A stretch of DNA of 6,069 nt from an uncultured Clostridia bacterium (GCA_934141445.1 CAKPCF010000040.1:1-6069), one strand, 5' to 3'; numbered from the stretch's first letter, positions 1 to 5,180 are shown. A program made the numbers and translations. Notes: generated by a model not told the origin, from the letters alone.

Positions 1-117
1 AGACTAGGTCATGCACAAATAAGTACTACACTTGACTTTTATGTGCATCCACTACTTTCTCATAATAGAAAAGCTGGATATGCACTGGAAACCTTGTTAT
101 TACCAACAAGGTCTTAA
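1..117 (+). CDS. Tyrosine recombinase (integrase), C-terminal end only
   Basis: This is the last 38 codons of a phage- or ICE-type tyrosine recombinase; the rest lies left of the window. The piece contains the LGH motif (residues 2-4 here, H4 being a catalytic-pocket histidine). Ten residues later, in the context DFYVHP, comes the catalytic tyrosine (Y14), with the STTLDFY spacing typical of the family. This enzyme makes the 3'-phosphotyrosyl link during site-specific strand exchange. The gene points toward a truncated initiator-tRNA sequence at 406-450, the usual relation between an integrase and its attachment site. The last codons overlap a perfect 8-bp hairpin (91-112). The family assignment is confident from the motif, but the subfamily and full length cannot be judged. 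Confidence 0.85.
   Translation, partial: RLGHAQISTTLDFYVHPLLSHNRKAGYALETLLLPTRS
91..112 (+). terminator. Hairpin overlapping the integrase stop region
   Basis: A perfect 8-bp stem (ACCTTGTT / AACAAGGT) with a 6-nt loop lies in the last codons of the integrase gene. A run of six T occurs only at 125-130, too far away for a canonical intrinsic terminator. It may end or stabilise the int transcript. The hairpin is seen directly; its role is a guess. Confidence 0.3.
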
Positions 118-167
118 TTTGAACTTTTTTCTAATTTTCACAAATTACAAATTTTCACGATATTAAA

Positions 168-217
168 AAGTAAAAAACTTTGAGATTATATATCTCTTTC
201 CCAAAAGTTTTTTACTT
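168..217. repeat. Long inverted repeat between integrase and attachment core
   Basis: Two perfect 14-bp arms (168-181 and 204-217, AAGTAAAAAACTTT and its complement) enclose a second 5-bp stem (GAGAT/ATCTC, 182-186 and 192-196). The whole could fold as one extended hairpin or cruciform. It sits in the non-coding interval between int and the tRNA-derived core. It could be a bidirectional terminator for the integrase or part of the recombination site. No protein-coding signal is seen here. Confidence 0.5.
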
Positions 218-290
218 GAAGATTTTAATAAATTTATAGTAAATTTTTTATTGAATTTTTATTAGAATTTCGGGCATTTAAGGTATTTAT

Positions 291-312
291 TTTACCCAAT
301 TTTTACCCAATT
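291..312. repeat. Perfect tandem repeat, 2 x 11 bp (possible integrase arm sites)
   Basis: TTTACCCAATT occurs twice back to back (291-301 and 302-312), about 95 bp from the tRNA-derived core and inside the int-att interval. Short direct repeats in this position are often the arm-type sites bound by the N-terminal domain of tyrosine recombinases. That role is inferred from position only. The rest of 118-405 is A+T-rich and without a gene. Confidence 0.4.
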
Positions 313-405
313 CGACATAATATTGCTATTTTTAAGCATTATCGCAACCAATTTCAAGGCATAAAAAAATACCCACAGTCGTTGAAACTGTAAGCATTTA
401 TACTT

Positions 406-450
406 TGGTTGCGGGGGTAAGACTCGAACTTACGACCTTCGGGTTATGAG
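406..450 (-). other. 3' part of initiator tRNA-Met(CAT), probable attachment-site core
   Basis: Read on the minus strand, this is the 3' part of an initiator tRNA. It has the anticodon loop CTCATAA (anticodon at 446-448), the 3' anticodon stem CCCG, the variable loop, a T arm with GTAAG/CTTAC around TTCGAGT, the acceptor strand CCCCGCA, then ACCA. The A at position 72 and the CCC anticodon stem are initiator features. Upstream of 450 the match stops abruptly: the expected GGG of the 5' anticodon stem is absent, and no D arm or 5' acceptor strand follows. This is therefore a fragment and not a working tRNA. Such 3' tRNA pieces are the usual duplicated core (att) left by tyrosine-recombinase elements, and an integrase end lies 290 bp away. 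Confidence 0.75.
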
Positions 451-572
451 TGACGGCTGGTCACTTTTTGTAGTTTTATGGTGGAATGCAAATTTTTGTT
501 GGATGCATTAATGAATAACTTTTTTACAATTATGCTACAATATCGATAATTTGAAGCACTGATTTAAATTTT

Positions 573-610
573 CAATTGTGCCACTTTTTTATAATTTTGT
601 GGTACAATTG
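573..610. terminator. Hairpin just downstream of the wHTH remnant
   Basis: An 11-of-12 inverted repeat (CAATTGTGCCAC at 573-584; GTGGTACAATTG at 599-610) with a 14-nt loop begins immediately after the stop codon of the minus-strand remnant. Neither strand has a clean T-run after the stem, so termination is weak or unproven. The stretch 451-572 between the tRNA fragment and this hairpin holds nothing else I can identify. Confidence 0.4.
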
Positions 611-901
611 TTAATAATTTAATATCCATTCGCCATTCTTTTTGCCATTTTTTCTTTCTATCAATCCTTTTTCTTGCATTTCTGCCATATATGTTTTTAC
701 AGTTCTTACAGATTTACCAATTTGAATTGCTATTTCTTCTTGTGTTACTCTCGGATTTACTTTTAATATTTTTATTATTGCTTGCTCTTCTAAAGTGCAA
801 TTTTTGCATTTTAAGATGTAATAATTGCACTTTAAATCATTATCTTGAATATCGATTTTTGACTGAGGAAGATAAAAAAATTTATCTATTTCGAGGAAAT
901 C
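611..901 (-). pseudogene. C-terminal remnant with winged-helix DNA-binding domain
   Basis: An open frame of 96 codons on the minus strand ends in TAA at 611. It has no ATG, GTG or TTG before its last third, and it begins right after an in-frame TGA (902-904). Residues about 38-93 form a clear winged helix: LEEQAIIKIL, then VTQEEIAIQIGKSVRTVKTYM as the helix-turn-helix, and a wing ending KNGKKNGEWIL. This wing style is common at the C-termini of AlbA_2/Schlafen-like ATP-binding regulators and of some Fic-family proteins, so it is probably the tail of such a gene. Residues 1-37, including CNYYILKCKNC, are not recognised and coincide partly with a perfect 12-bp DNA inverted repeat. The N-terminus appears lost, perhaps during element insertion or decay. 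The frame is certain; the parent family is tentative. Confidence 0.6.
791..834. repeat. Perfect 12-bp inverted repeat inside the wHTH remnant
   Basis: TAAAGTGCAATT (791-802) and its exact complement (823-834) are separated by 20 nt. The arms are unusually exact for protein-coding DNA. This may be an old operator or a small-repeat insertion at the point where the recognisable winged-helix domain begins. Confidence 0.5.
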
Positions 902-938
902 TCAAAAAGGATTTATTGAACTATAGCAGTTTGTGTCG

Positions 939-961
939 AAAAAAATTAGAGCCACGCTCTA
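939..961 (-). terminator. Intrinsic terminator of the PH-domain gene
   Basis: On the minus strand a perfect 6-bp stem TAGAGC/GCTCTA (947-952 and 956-961) with a 3-nt loop is followed by AATTTTTTT-like sequence (939-946). It lies about 35 bp after the stop codon of the PH-domain gene. This is a standard rho-independent terminator and separates that gene from the wHTH remnant. Confidence 0.75.
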
Positions 962-995
962 CAAACATAGCCCCACAAAAGATCTCTCTTTTTCT

Positions 996-1385
996 CTATA
1001 ATACATATTTAGAAATCAATGAATTTATCATCTTTATGTCTACATTTGATTTAAAATCAAATTGCAATATATGTCCATTACTAAAAGTTAATATTAGTTC
1101 GCTGTCAATATCTAAAAGACCTGCTGTTTCAATTCCATAATATTGTATTTTTGAATATGGATATGAGAAATACGCAATTTTCTTTCCTGTTATACCTTGT
1201 ACATTTACAACAAATATTCTACTATTAGTAAATACAACTTGGTCCCTTATTGTTTGAAATGCGCATATAATTTTTTCATCCTCTATCAATAAATTTTCTA
1301 CTTCCTTACGAACCTCACTTATTTCTATAGCTTTTAAGTTCATAAAATTTGAATCTCCTGTTATTCCAGTTGAAATATTTGGCAT
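996..1385 (-). CDS. Bacterial PH-domain protein, YvbH/YozO-like (bPH_1 family)
   Basis: This 129-residue protein is close to the usual size of single-domain members of this family. The family core is easy to see: RDQVVFTNSRIFVVNVQGITGKK (residues 47-69 in outline, strands 3-4 of the pleckstrin-homology fold), the YPYSKI segment (75-80), GIETAG (84-89), DIDSEL (92-97) and FDFKSNVDI (109-117). No signal peptide or membrane segment is present, so it should be cytoplasmic. Bacterial PH_1 proteins are generally uncharacterised; oligomeric scaffold or binding roles have been proposed. The start is set by an AAGGAGG site 8 nt upstream of ATG. The gene stands alone with its own terminator (939-961). 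I see no convincing promoter, although TTGATA/TTGAAT-type boxes occur upstream. The family call is confident; the function is unknown. Confidence 0.85.
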   Translation of the reverse strand: MPNISTGITGDSNFMNLKAIEISEVRKEVENLLIEDEKIICAFQTIRDQVVFTNSRIFVVNVQGITGKKIAYFSYPYSKIQYYGIETAGLLDIDSELILTFSNGHILQFDFKSNVDIKMINSLISKYVL

Positions 1386-1896
1386 GACCTGCTCCTCCTT
1401 TTATTAAAAATTATTCAAATCAATTTATCAACAATAAACATATCTGCTGGTACAAATTCAAAATTTTATAATTCTAAATTTGTTCTCATTACATTTATAT
1501 TACCTATATGTATTTTCATTTGCTTCTATAAAAAACTTACTGGTATTGAATTTTTAAATTCAATAAAATCTAACTGATTTATTCCCACTATTTTTTACCT
1601 ATTAAACTTCAACTGCATCTTATCATATATTTACTATTTTTTCTACAAATTTCAAATAATGTTTTTATCAAAAATATACATTTTCCTCTTACTCTCATTT
1701 CATAAAATTTCGCATATACTAATATATAATCTAAATTAGGAGTGATATTGCCAAAGCTCATTCATTTTGTTTTTAATATTAAAAAAGCAAATGTTAAAAT
1801 TTAATGCATTACTTTAATTTTTGTAATGTTCTTTCATTCTAACAAATGCTTTTTCTTATAATTATCATATTATCTTCTTAACTTTTCGTTATAATT
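1386..1896. other. Gene-poor intergenic stretch
   Basis: About 510 bp of A+T-rich DNA contain the ribosome binding site of the PH-domain gene at the left edge. There is an isolated TATAAT (1725-1730) and an AGGAG-led 18-codon frame starting at TTG 1748 and ending at 1804. A weak hairpin CATTAC/GTAATG lies at 1807-1828. No riboswitch, RNA gene or longer reading frame is evident. The TTG frame (first residues MPKLIHFVFN) is too short to call a gene with any confidence. Confidence 0.6.
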
Positions 1897-2439
1897 TTAT
1901 TCATGAAATTCATATTTTTGTAACTCATTTCCAAATACATCTTTTAAAACAATTGATTTTTCATCAAATATAATATAGCTATGTGCTGAATTACATTTTG
2001 GTAAAGATATTGAACCAGGATTTGCAAAAATCAATCCTTCTTTTTCTTGAATAAATCCTTGATGAATATGTCCATACATCATAACATCGAAATCATCATA
2101 AGGAATTTTTTCAATATTATATTTATGTCCATGTGTAAAATAATACTTTCTCCCATTTATTTCTGTTAAAATATGGTCTTCAAATTTAAATTCTGAAATC
2201 ATTTCATCTACTTCAGCATCACAATTTCCCCTTACAACCATCAATCTATCTTTTAATTTATTCAAGATTCCTGCTACTTTCATAGGATTATAATCTTGGC
2301 TCAAATCATTTCTAGGTCCATGATAATACAAATCACCTAGTAAAACAATCTTTTCGGGTTGTTCTATTTTTACAATTTCTTCCAACTTTTCAGCATAATA
2401 TCCTGAACCATGTATATCAGATACAACTAAAACTTTCAT
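1897..2439 (-). CDS. yfcE: YfcE/MJ0936-type metallophosphoesterase
   Basis: This 180-residue calcineurin-like phosphoesterase has the full set of two-metal ligands. They are D8 and H10 in SDIHG, D36 in LLGDLYYHGPRN, N72 in the GNCD block, H103 in THGH, and H124/H126 in YGHIH, followed by NPGS (140-143). That motif series and length match YfcE and its relatives, cytosolic phosphodiesterases active on artificial bis-phosphate esters with Mn2+; the natural substrate is not settled. The start is supported by AAGGAGA 9 nt upstream. A promoter of TTTACT-17-TATAAT lies at 2471-2499, so the gene is probably transcribed alone. Nothing is truncated, and no active-site residue is missing. The symbol follows the best-known homologue and is an assignment by motif only. 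Confidence 0.9.
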   Translation of the reverse strand: MKVLVVSDIHGSGYYAEKLEEIVKIEQPEKIVLLGDLYYHGPRNDLSQDYNPMKVAGILNKLKDRLMVVRGNCDAEVDEMISEFKFEDHILTEINGRKYYFTHGHKYNIEKIPYDDFDVMMYGHIHQGFIQEKEGLIFANPGSISLPKCNSAHSYIIFDEKSIVLKDVFGNELQKYEFHE

Positions 2440-2470
2440 ATTTCATTTTCTCCTTGTATTCATTTTTATC

Positions 2471-2499
2471 ATTATACATAACTTCATAATATTAGTAAA
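2471..2499 (-). promoter_or_regulatory. Promoter of the metallophosphoesterase gene
   Basis: On the minus strand, TTTACT (2494-2499) and a perfect TATAAT (2471-2476) are separated by 17 bp, about 30 bp upstream of the start codon. The -10 is strong and the -35 moderate, consistent with a housekeeping sigma-A promoter. Confidence 0.6.
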
Positions 2500-2616
2500 G
2501 ATTTATTCTCTACATTAAAATATATTTTATTAGAATTTTCAATTGTATCTGTTTTATTCATTAAATTTTTTCAAAATTAAATTTATTTTTTATTGACATC
2601 AAAACATTGTTCAATC

Positions 2617-3474
2617 TTATTTTAAATATTCTTTTATTAGTTTCATTTTTGACTTTGTCTGCATATAACCTTGATTAAATAACTCATCTAACTTGCTTGT
2701 ATCTAAAAGTCCAACATTTGGCAAATCAATTGTGTGTAAAAAATCAATTTTATCTATTTCATATCTATATAATTCTTCAGACATCAATTCCAAAGACCTT
2801 TCTGCTACTTCAATAATGCTATTACAACATTTCTTTTGGTCTCCACTATTAAAATTTATACTTATTACATTATCACAGCCTATTGCTTTAAGTTCTCTCC
2901 ATGGTATATTTTCTTTTATTCCTCCATCTAATAATATTTTATCTTCAAATCTGCATGGCGAAAAAATTATTGGATAACTGCAACTAGCTCTTACTGCTTT
3001 TCCAATTGATACTTTTGAAACATATATTTCTTCATTTGTTTCAATATCTACTTTGCATGAATTAAAAACATAGACTTTTCCTGTTATTGTATCTACTGCT
3101 GGTATCAATAATTTTTCATTTAAATCATTTATGCTATAAATATTTTTATTTGCACATAATTTTTGAATCTTTTTCTCAATAATAATACCACTATTTAGTC
3201 CATCTATAACAAATTTTACTTTTAGAATGACACTTCCCAATATTTTTATTACATTAAAAATATCTAAATATTTAATTGATTTCGAATACTTTTTAAATAT
3301 TTTATAGATTTCATCTGCATTGTACCCACTCGCATACAATGTTGCAACAATACTACCAGCTGAAGTTCCAGCAAAACAGTCAAACTTTATATTTTCTTCT
3401 TCAAAAGCTTTTAGAGCTCCTACTTGTGCTGCACTTTTTATTCCTCCACCAGCTAAACATAAACCCAATTTCAT
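2617..3474 (-). CDS. Patatin-like phospholipase family protein
   Basis: This 285-residue protein has a complete patatin-type Ser-Asp dyad hydrolase domain. It carries the oxyanion-hole loop LAGGGIKSAAQVGAL (7-21, the glycines at 9-11), the nucleophile elbow GTSAG with S38, and the DGG motif with catalytic D183 (LLDGGIKENIP). Family members hydrolyse acyl esters of phospholipids or related lipids; the substrate here is unknown. The loop has Ser where the common GGGxKG has its last glycine, a tolerated variation. There is no signal peptide. A hydrophobic segment around residues 72-92 (DIFNVIKILGSVILKVKFVI) could aid membrane contact. The ribosome binding site (TAGGTGA, 5 nt before ATG) is weak. 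A promoter at 3538-3566 fits. No nucleotidyltransferase or defence partner is adjacent, so a CBASS effector role is not supported. Confidence 0.9.
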   Translation of the reverse strand: MKLGLCLAGGGIKSAAQVGALKAFEEENIKFDCFAGTSAGSIVATLYASGYNADEIYKIFKKYSKSIKYLDIFNVIKILGSVILKVKFVIDGLNSGIIIEKKIQKLCANKNIYSINDLNEKLLIPAVDTITGKVYVFNSCKVDIETNEEIYVSKVSIGKAVRASCSYPIIFSPCRFEDKILLDGGIKENIPWRELKAIGCDNVISINFNSGDQKKCCNSIIEVAERSLELMSEELYRYEIDKIDFLHTIDLPNVGLLDTSKLDELFNQGYMQTKSKMKLIKEYLK

Positions 3475-3537
3475 ACTATCACCTAATGCTATTTTATGAT
3501 TATTTTTATTGATTTGTTAATTATGCTTCATAACTGA

Positions 3538-3566
3538 TATATAATTGCAATCACTATAAAATGCAA
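3538..3566 (-). promoter_or_regulatory. Likely promoter of the patatin gene
   Basis: On the minus strand, TTGCAT (3561-3566) and TATATA (3538-3543) are separated by exactly 17 bp and lie about 65 bp upstream of the start codon. Both boxes are near consensus. The A+T-rich context makes chance matches possible. Confidence 0.45.
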
Positions 3567-3633
3567 AGTGTATTTACTTTCTATTTTTAGTAAATTTATT
3601 ACAATTTTTTAATAAAAAAAATCAATCAAACTA

Positions 3634-3661
3634 TTGAATTTATTTTCATTAGTGATAAAAT
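3634..3661 (+). promoter_or_regulatory. Likely promoter of the TTG-start gene
   Basis: TTGAAT (3634-3639) and TAAAAT (3656-3661) are 16 bp apart, and the -10 lies about 33 bp before the TTG start codon. Together with the patatin promoter this makes 3475-3694 a divergent control region. Confidence 0.45.
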
Positions 3662-3694
3662 ATAAACAAAATTTTTGAAAAGGAGCGGTCTCAT

Positions 3695-4027
3695 TTGGGC
3701 GATACGGAAAGTCAAATAGAAATGAATAAAAAAGAGTTAAATTTAAAAGAATTGTACAATATGCTTGAAGAATATTCATTAGAAGATACTAATAGTTTTA
3801 TACAACATTTTTCATTAGAGGTAATTCAAGATTTAATTAAGAAAATTGAAAATGATGATGAAGTTAGTAATTCCATAAAACAAGATTTTAACACCCTATT
3901 AGAAAAAGCTACTCTACATTATAAAAATCTCATTGCAAAAGAAGAAGCAGAACCACAAGAAGTTGATGAGAAATGGGAAAAATTTAAGAAAGATATTACA
4001 GAAGTATTCAATAAAAGTACTTTATAA
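3695..4027 (+). CDS. Small acidic helical protein, unknown function
   Basis: I do not recognise this 110-residue protein. The start is TTG at 3695, chosen because a strong AAGGAG (3680-3685) sits 9 nt upstream. The first in-frame ATG (residue 10) has no comparable site. The sequence is rich in Glu, Lys, Asn and Leu with almost no Gly or Pro, and has no Cys. It appears wholly alpha-helical, with a possible coiled coil in residues 41-83 and an amphipathic tail (91-107, DEKWEKFKKDITEVFNK in outline). There is no signal peptide, membrane segment or metal motif. It is divergent from the patatin gene and followed by the tRNA cluster, so context gives no function. Codon use matches its neighbours, and the start/RBS pair makes it very likely a real gene. 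Confidence 0.75.
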   Translation: MGDTESQIEMNKKELNLKELYNMLEEYSLEDTNSFIQHFSLEVIQDLIKKIENDDEVSNSIKQDFNTLLEKATLHYKNLIAKEEAEPQEVDEKWEKFKKDITEVFNKSTL

Positions 4028-4156
4028 AACCATAATAACTAAAATTGGGCTTTTATTTTAAATATCATTATACTTTTTAAATAATAAAGTTGTATTCATT
4101 TTTAAGCAATTTACAACAATATAACAATGTTAATAATATTATTGTGATGAAAAAAA

Positions 4157-4200
4157 TGTAAATTTTTGTATAATTTTGTATTTTTTTGTAAAAGTTTGTA
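4157..4200 (+). promoter_or_regulatory. Five TGTA motifs phased at 10 bp upstream of the tRNA-Arg promoter
   Basis: TGTA occurs at 4157, 4167, 4177, 4187 and 4197, an exact 10-bp period. Four of the five are preceded by TTT and set among short A and T tracts. The array ends 17 bp before the -35 box. Phased A/T tracts of this kind bend DNA or form UP-like elements that stimulate stable-RNA promoters. The periodicity is seen directly; the function is inferred. Confidence 0.5.
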
Positions 4201-4217
4201 AAAAAGTGAATTTATAA

Positions 4218-4246
4218 TTGACTTTATAAAATAATAATAGTATAAT
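4218..4246 (+). promoter_or_regulatory. Promoter of tRNA-Arg(ACG)
   Basis: TTGACT (4218-4223) and a perfect TATAAT (4241-4246) have the ideal 17-bp spacing, placing the start of transcription about 6 bp before the tRNA 5' end. This is a near-consensus sigma-A promoter as expected for a stable RNA. Confidence 0.85.
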
Positions 4247-4258
4247 GATAAAGAATTT

Positions 4259-4335
<77 letters not shown>

Positions 4336-4413
4336 TAATATTTTATATATAGATACATTTTTTAAAATTCCTATGATTTTTTTATCTTATCACAGGTAAG
4401 TTTCGATAATTTG

Positions 4414-4442
4414 CCAACCCCTAAAAATTTATTGGTTTTTTT
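4414..4442 (+). terminator. Weak terminator after tRNA-Arg(ACG)
   Basis: A nested stem (CCAA/TTGG outside, TAAA/TTTA inside, with a CCCC bulge on one side) is followed by seven T residues (4436-4442). It lies just upstream of the next tRNA promoter, which fits a terminator, although the stem is short and imperfect. Confidence 0.4.
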
Positions 4443-4452
4443 CAAAAATATG

Positions 4453-4481
4453 TTGACATTTATAAAATATTATGGTATTAT
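4453..4481 (+). promoter_or_regulatory. Promoter of the tRNA-Arg(TCT)/tRNA-Pro operon
   Basis: A perfect TTGACA (4453-4458) and TATTAT (4476-4481) are 17 bp apart, with the -10 ending 13 bp before the tRNA-Arg(TCT) 5' end. No promoter is visible before tRNA-Pro, so it should be co-transcribed from here. Confidence 0.85.
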
Positions 4482-4494
4482 ACTTTATGCGTAT

Positions 4495-4571
<77 letters not shown>

Positions 4572-4572
4572 T

Positions 4573-4595
4573 AAACTCTTCGTAAAGAAGAGTTT
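4573..4595 (+). other. Perfect 9-bp hairpin between the two tRNAs
   Basis: AAACTCTTC (4573-4581) and GAAGAGTTT (4587-4595) enclose a 5-nt loop, starting 2 nt after the CCA of tRNA-Arg(TCT). The following AATTTTAT is a poor T-tract, and tRNA-Pro has no promoter of its own. It may be a processing or attenuating hairpin and not a full terminator. Confidence 0.5.
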
Positions 4596-4603
4596 AATTT
4601 TAT

Positions 4604-4679
4604 CGAGGTGTGGCTCAGTTGGTAGAGCGCGTGGTTTGGGACCATGAGGTCGCAGGTTCGATCCCTGTCACCTCGACCA
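4604..4679 (+). tRNA. tRNA-Pro (anticodon TGG)
   Basis: This is a 76-nt cloverleaf with encoded CCA. The acceptor arms CGAGGTG/CACCTCG pair perfectly. The anticodon loop TTTGGGA is closed by CGTGG/CCATG, with anticodon TGG at 4637-4639, which reads CCN proline codons. It is followed 5 bp later by a strong terminator. A mobile-element control region begins directly beyond it, so its 3' end is a candidate integration point. Confidence 0.97.
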
Positions 4680-4684
4680 GATTT

Positions 4685-4713
4685 AGAGAGTTTTTAAACT
4701 CTCTTATTTTTTT
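4685..4713 (+). terminator. Intrinsic terminator of the tRNA operon
   Basis: AGAGAGTTT (4685-4693) and AAACTCTCT (4696-4704) form a tight stem followed by TATTTTTTT (4705-4713). This is a strong rho-independent terminator. The T-run also encodes the last codons of the convergent excisionase-like gene. Confidence 0.85.
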
Positions 4714-4940
4714 ACAATTTTTCTCAATCGTTGATATATAGGTTCTTTGTCAATAGTTGGGGTGAAGTTCTTGCAAAAGCATTTCACTTCAATACTTTTT
4801 TCCATCTTCCATAAAATATAGGCTATCTTTTGTATTTTTCTAGTTTTGCCTATATTAACAAATGGGAAGTCTGCACGATTAAATATTTCGTTTGTTTTCC
4901 CCATATATAAATCTTTTACTACATCTTTTACAGTCAACAT
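4704..4940 (-). CDS. Excisionase-like HTH protein, possibly defective
   Basis: Residues 1-50 (from ATG 4940) match the excisionase/MerR-type HTH_17 pattern: LTVKDVVKDLYMGKT, then NEIFNRADFPFVNIGKTRKIQKIAYILW. Such small proteins bend DNA at attachment sites to direct excision, or regulate element genes. The frame stays open upstream to ATA 5016-5018, exactly 8 nt after a perfect AAAGGAGG. Starting there would give 104 residues with a plausible helical N-terminus (NESFSEELKKELV). ATG 4940 has only a weak GAGG about 11 nt upstream. Between the first and second helices the protein is about two residues shorter than the usual pattern (L-x(16)-P is expected; here 14 intervene). The C-terminal 30 residues are not recognised and run into the tRNA terminator. 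The domain call is good, but whether the gene is functional is doubtful. Confidence 0.6.
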   Translation of the reverse strand: MLTVKDVVKDLYMGKTNEIFNRADFPFVNIGKTRKIQKIAYILWKMEKSIEVKCFCKNFTPTIDKEPIYQRLRKIVKK

Positions 4941-5045
4941 TTTAAATGGGTCCTCTAAGCTTTTTACAGCTCGTTTTACTAATTCTTTCTTAAGTTCTTC
5001 ACTAAAACTTTCATTTATAACTTTGTCCTCCTTTAAAATTACATC

Positions 5046-5060
5046 TATCCTTTTTGGATA
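5046..5060. promoter_or_regulatory. Operator 1 of the switch
   Basis: TATCCTTTTTGGATA is a 15-bp palindrome with perfect 5-bp half-sites. It lies in the untranslated leader of the leftward transcript, just upstream of the ribosome binding site of the excisionase-like gene. It matches the other three operators in both half-sites. Confidence 0.6.
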
Positions 5061-5112
5061 CTTAATGAGTAAAAAAATAAATCGTTATTTACATATTCAC
5101 TTTTATTGCATT

Positions 5113-5120
5113 CCTCCTTT
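5113..5120 (-). promoter_or_regulatory. Orphan ribosome binding site in the leftward leader
   Basis: A perfect AAAGGAGG on the minus strand is followed by no usable gene. The nearby ATG gives a 2-codon frame, and an ATA six bases downstream opens a 5-codon frame. It may be the relic of a small first gene of the leftward operon. Confidence 0.4.
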
Positions 5121-5132
5121 CAAGTTTGTTTG

Positions 5133-5147
5133 TATCCACTTTGGATA
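5133..5147. promoter_or_regulatory. Operator 2 of the switch
   Basis: TATCCACTTTGGATA is a 15-bp site with perfect 5-bp half-sites. It lies directly downstream of the leftward -10 box, over the expected start of transcription, so bound repressor would block leftward expression. Confidence 0.65.
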
Positions 5148-5151
5148 TTTT

Positions 5152-5180
5152 TATACAATTCAAAGTGGATACAATGTCAA
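5152..5180 (-). promoter_or_regulatory. Leftward promoter of the excisionase-like gene
   Basis: On the minus strand a perfect TTGACA (5175-5180) and TGTATA (5152-5157) are 17 bp apart. Operator 3 fills the spacer, and operator 2 lies at the start site. Confidence 0.6.
5157..5171. promoter_or_regulatory. Operator 3 of the switch
   Basis: AATTCAAAGTGGATA matches the operator consensus at 13 of 15 positions, with one perfect half-site. It sits between the -35 and -10 of the leftward promoter. Its centre is 24 bp from that of operator 2, close to two helical turns, which would suit cooperative binding. Confidence 0.6.

Noticed and set aside
691..1140. Plus-strand 149-codon frame beginning MFLQFLQIYQF
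   Set aside because: It is antisense to both the wHTH remnant and the PH-domain gene and crosses the latter's terminator. It has no ribosome binding site and a low-complexity Leu/Phe composition, so it is a shadow frame.
1386..1896. Riboswitch or small RNA in the long gap
   Set aside because: Only weak A+T hairpins and one isolated -10 box are visible; nothing resembles a conserved aptamer.
2693..2977. Plus-strand 94-codon frame inside the patatin gene
   Set aside because: It lies wholly antisense to a well-supported gene with all catalytic motifs and has no start signals.
2617..3474. Patatin as a CBASS (CapV-type) defence effector
   Set aside because: No CD-NTase, Cap2/Cap3 or other defence gene is adjacent, and both neighbours are separate transcription units.
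4132..4143. Palindrome AATAATATTATT upstream of the tRNA cluster
   Set aside because: It contains only A and T in an A+T-rich region, so a chance palindrome of this length is likely.
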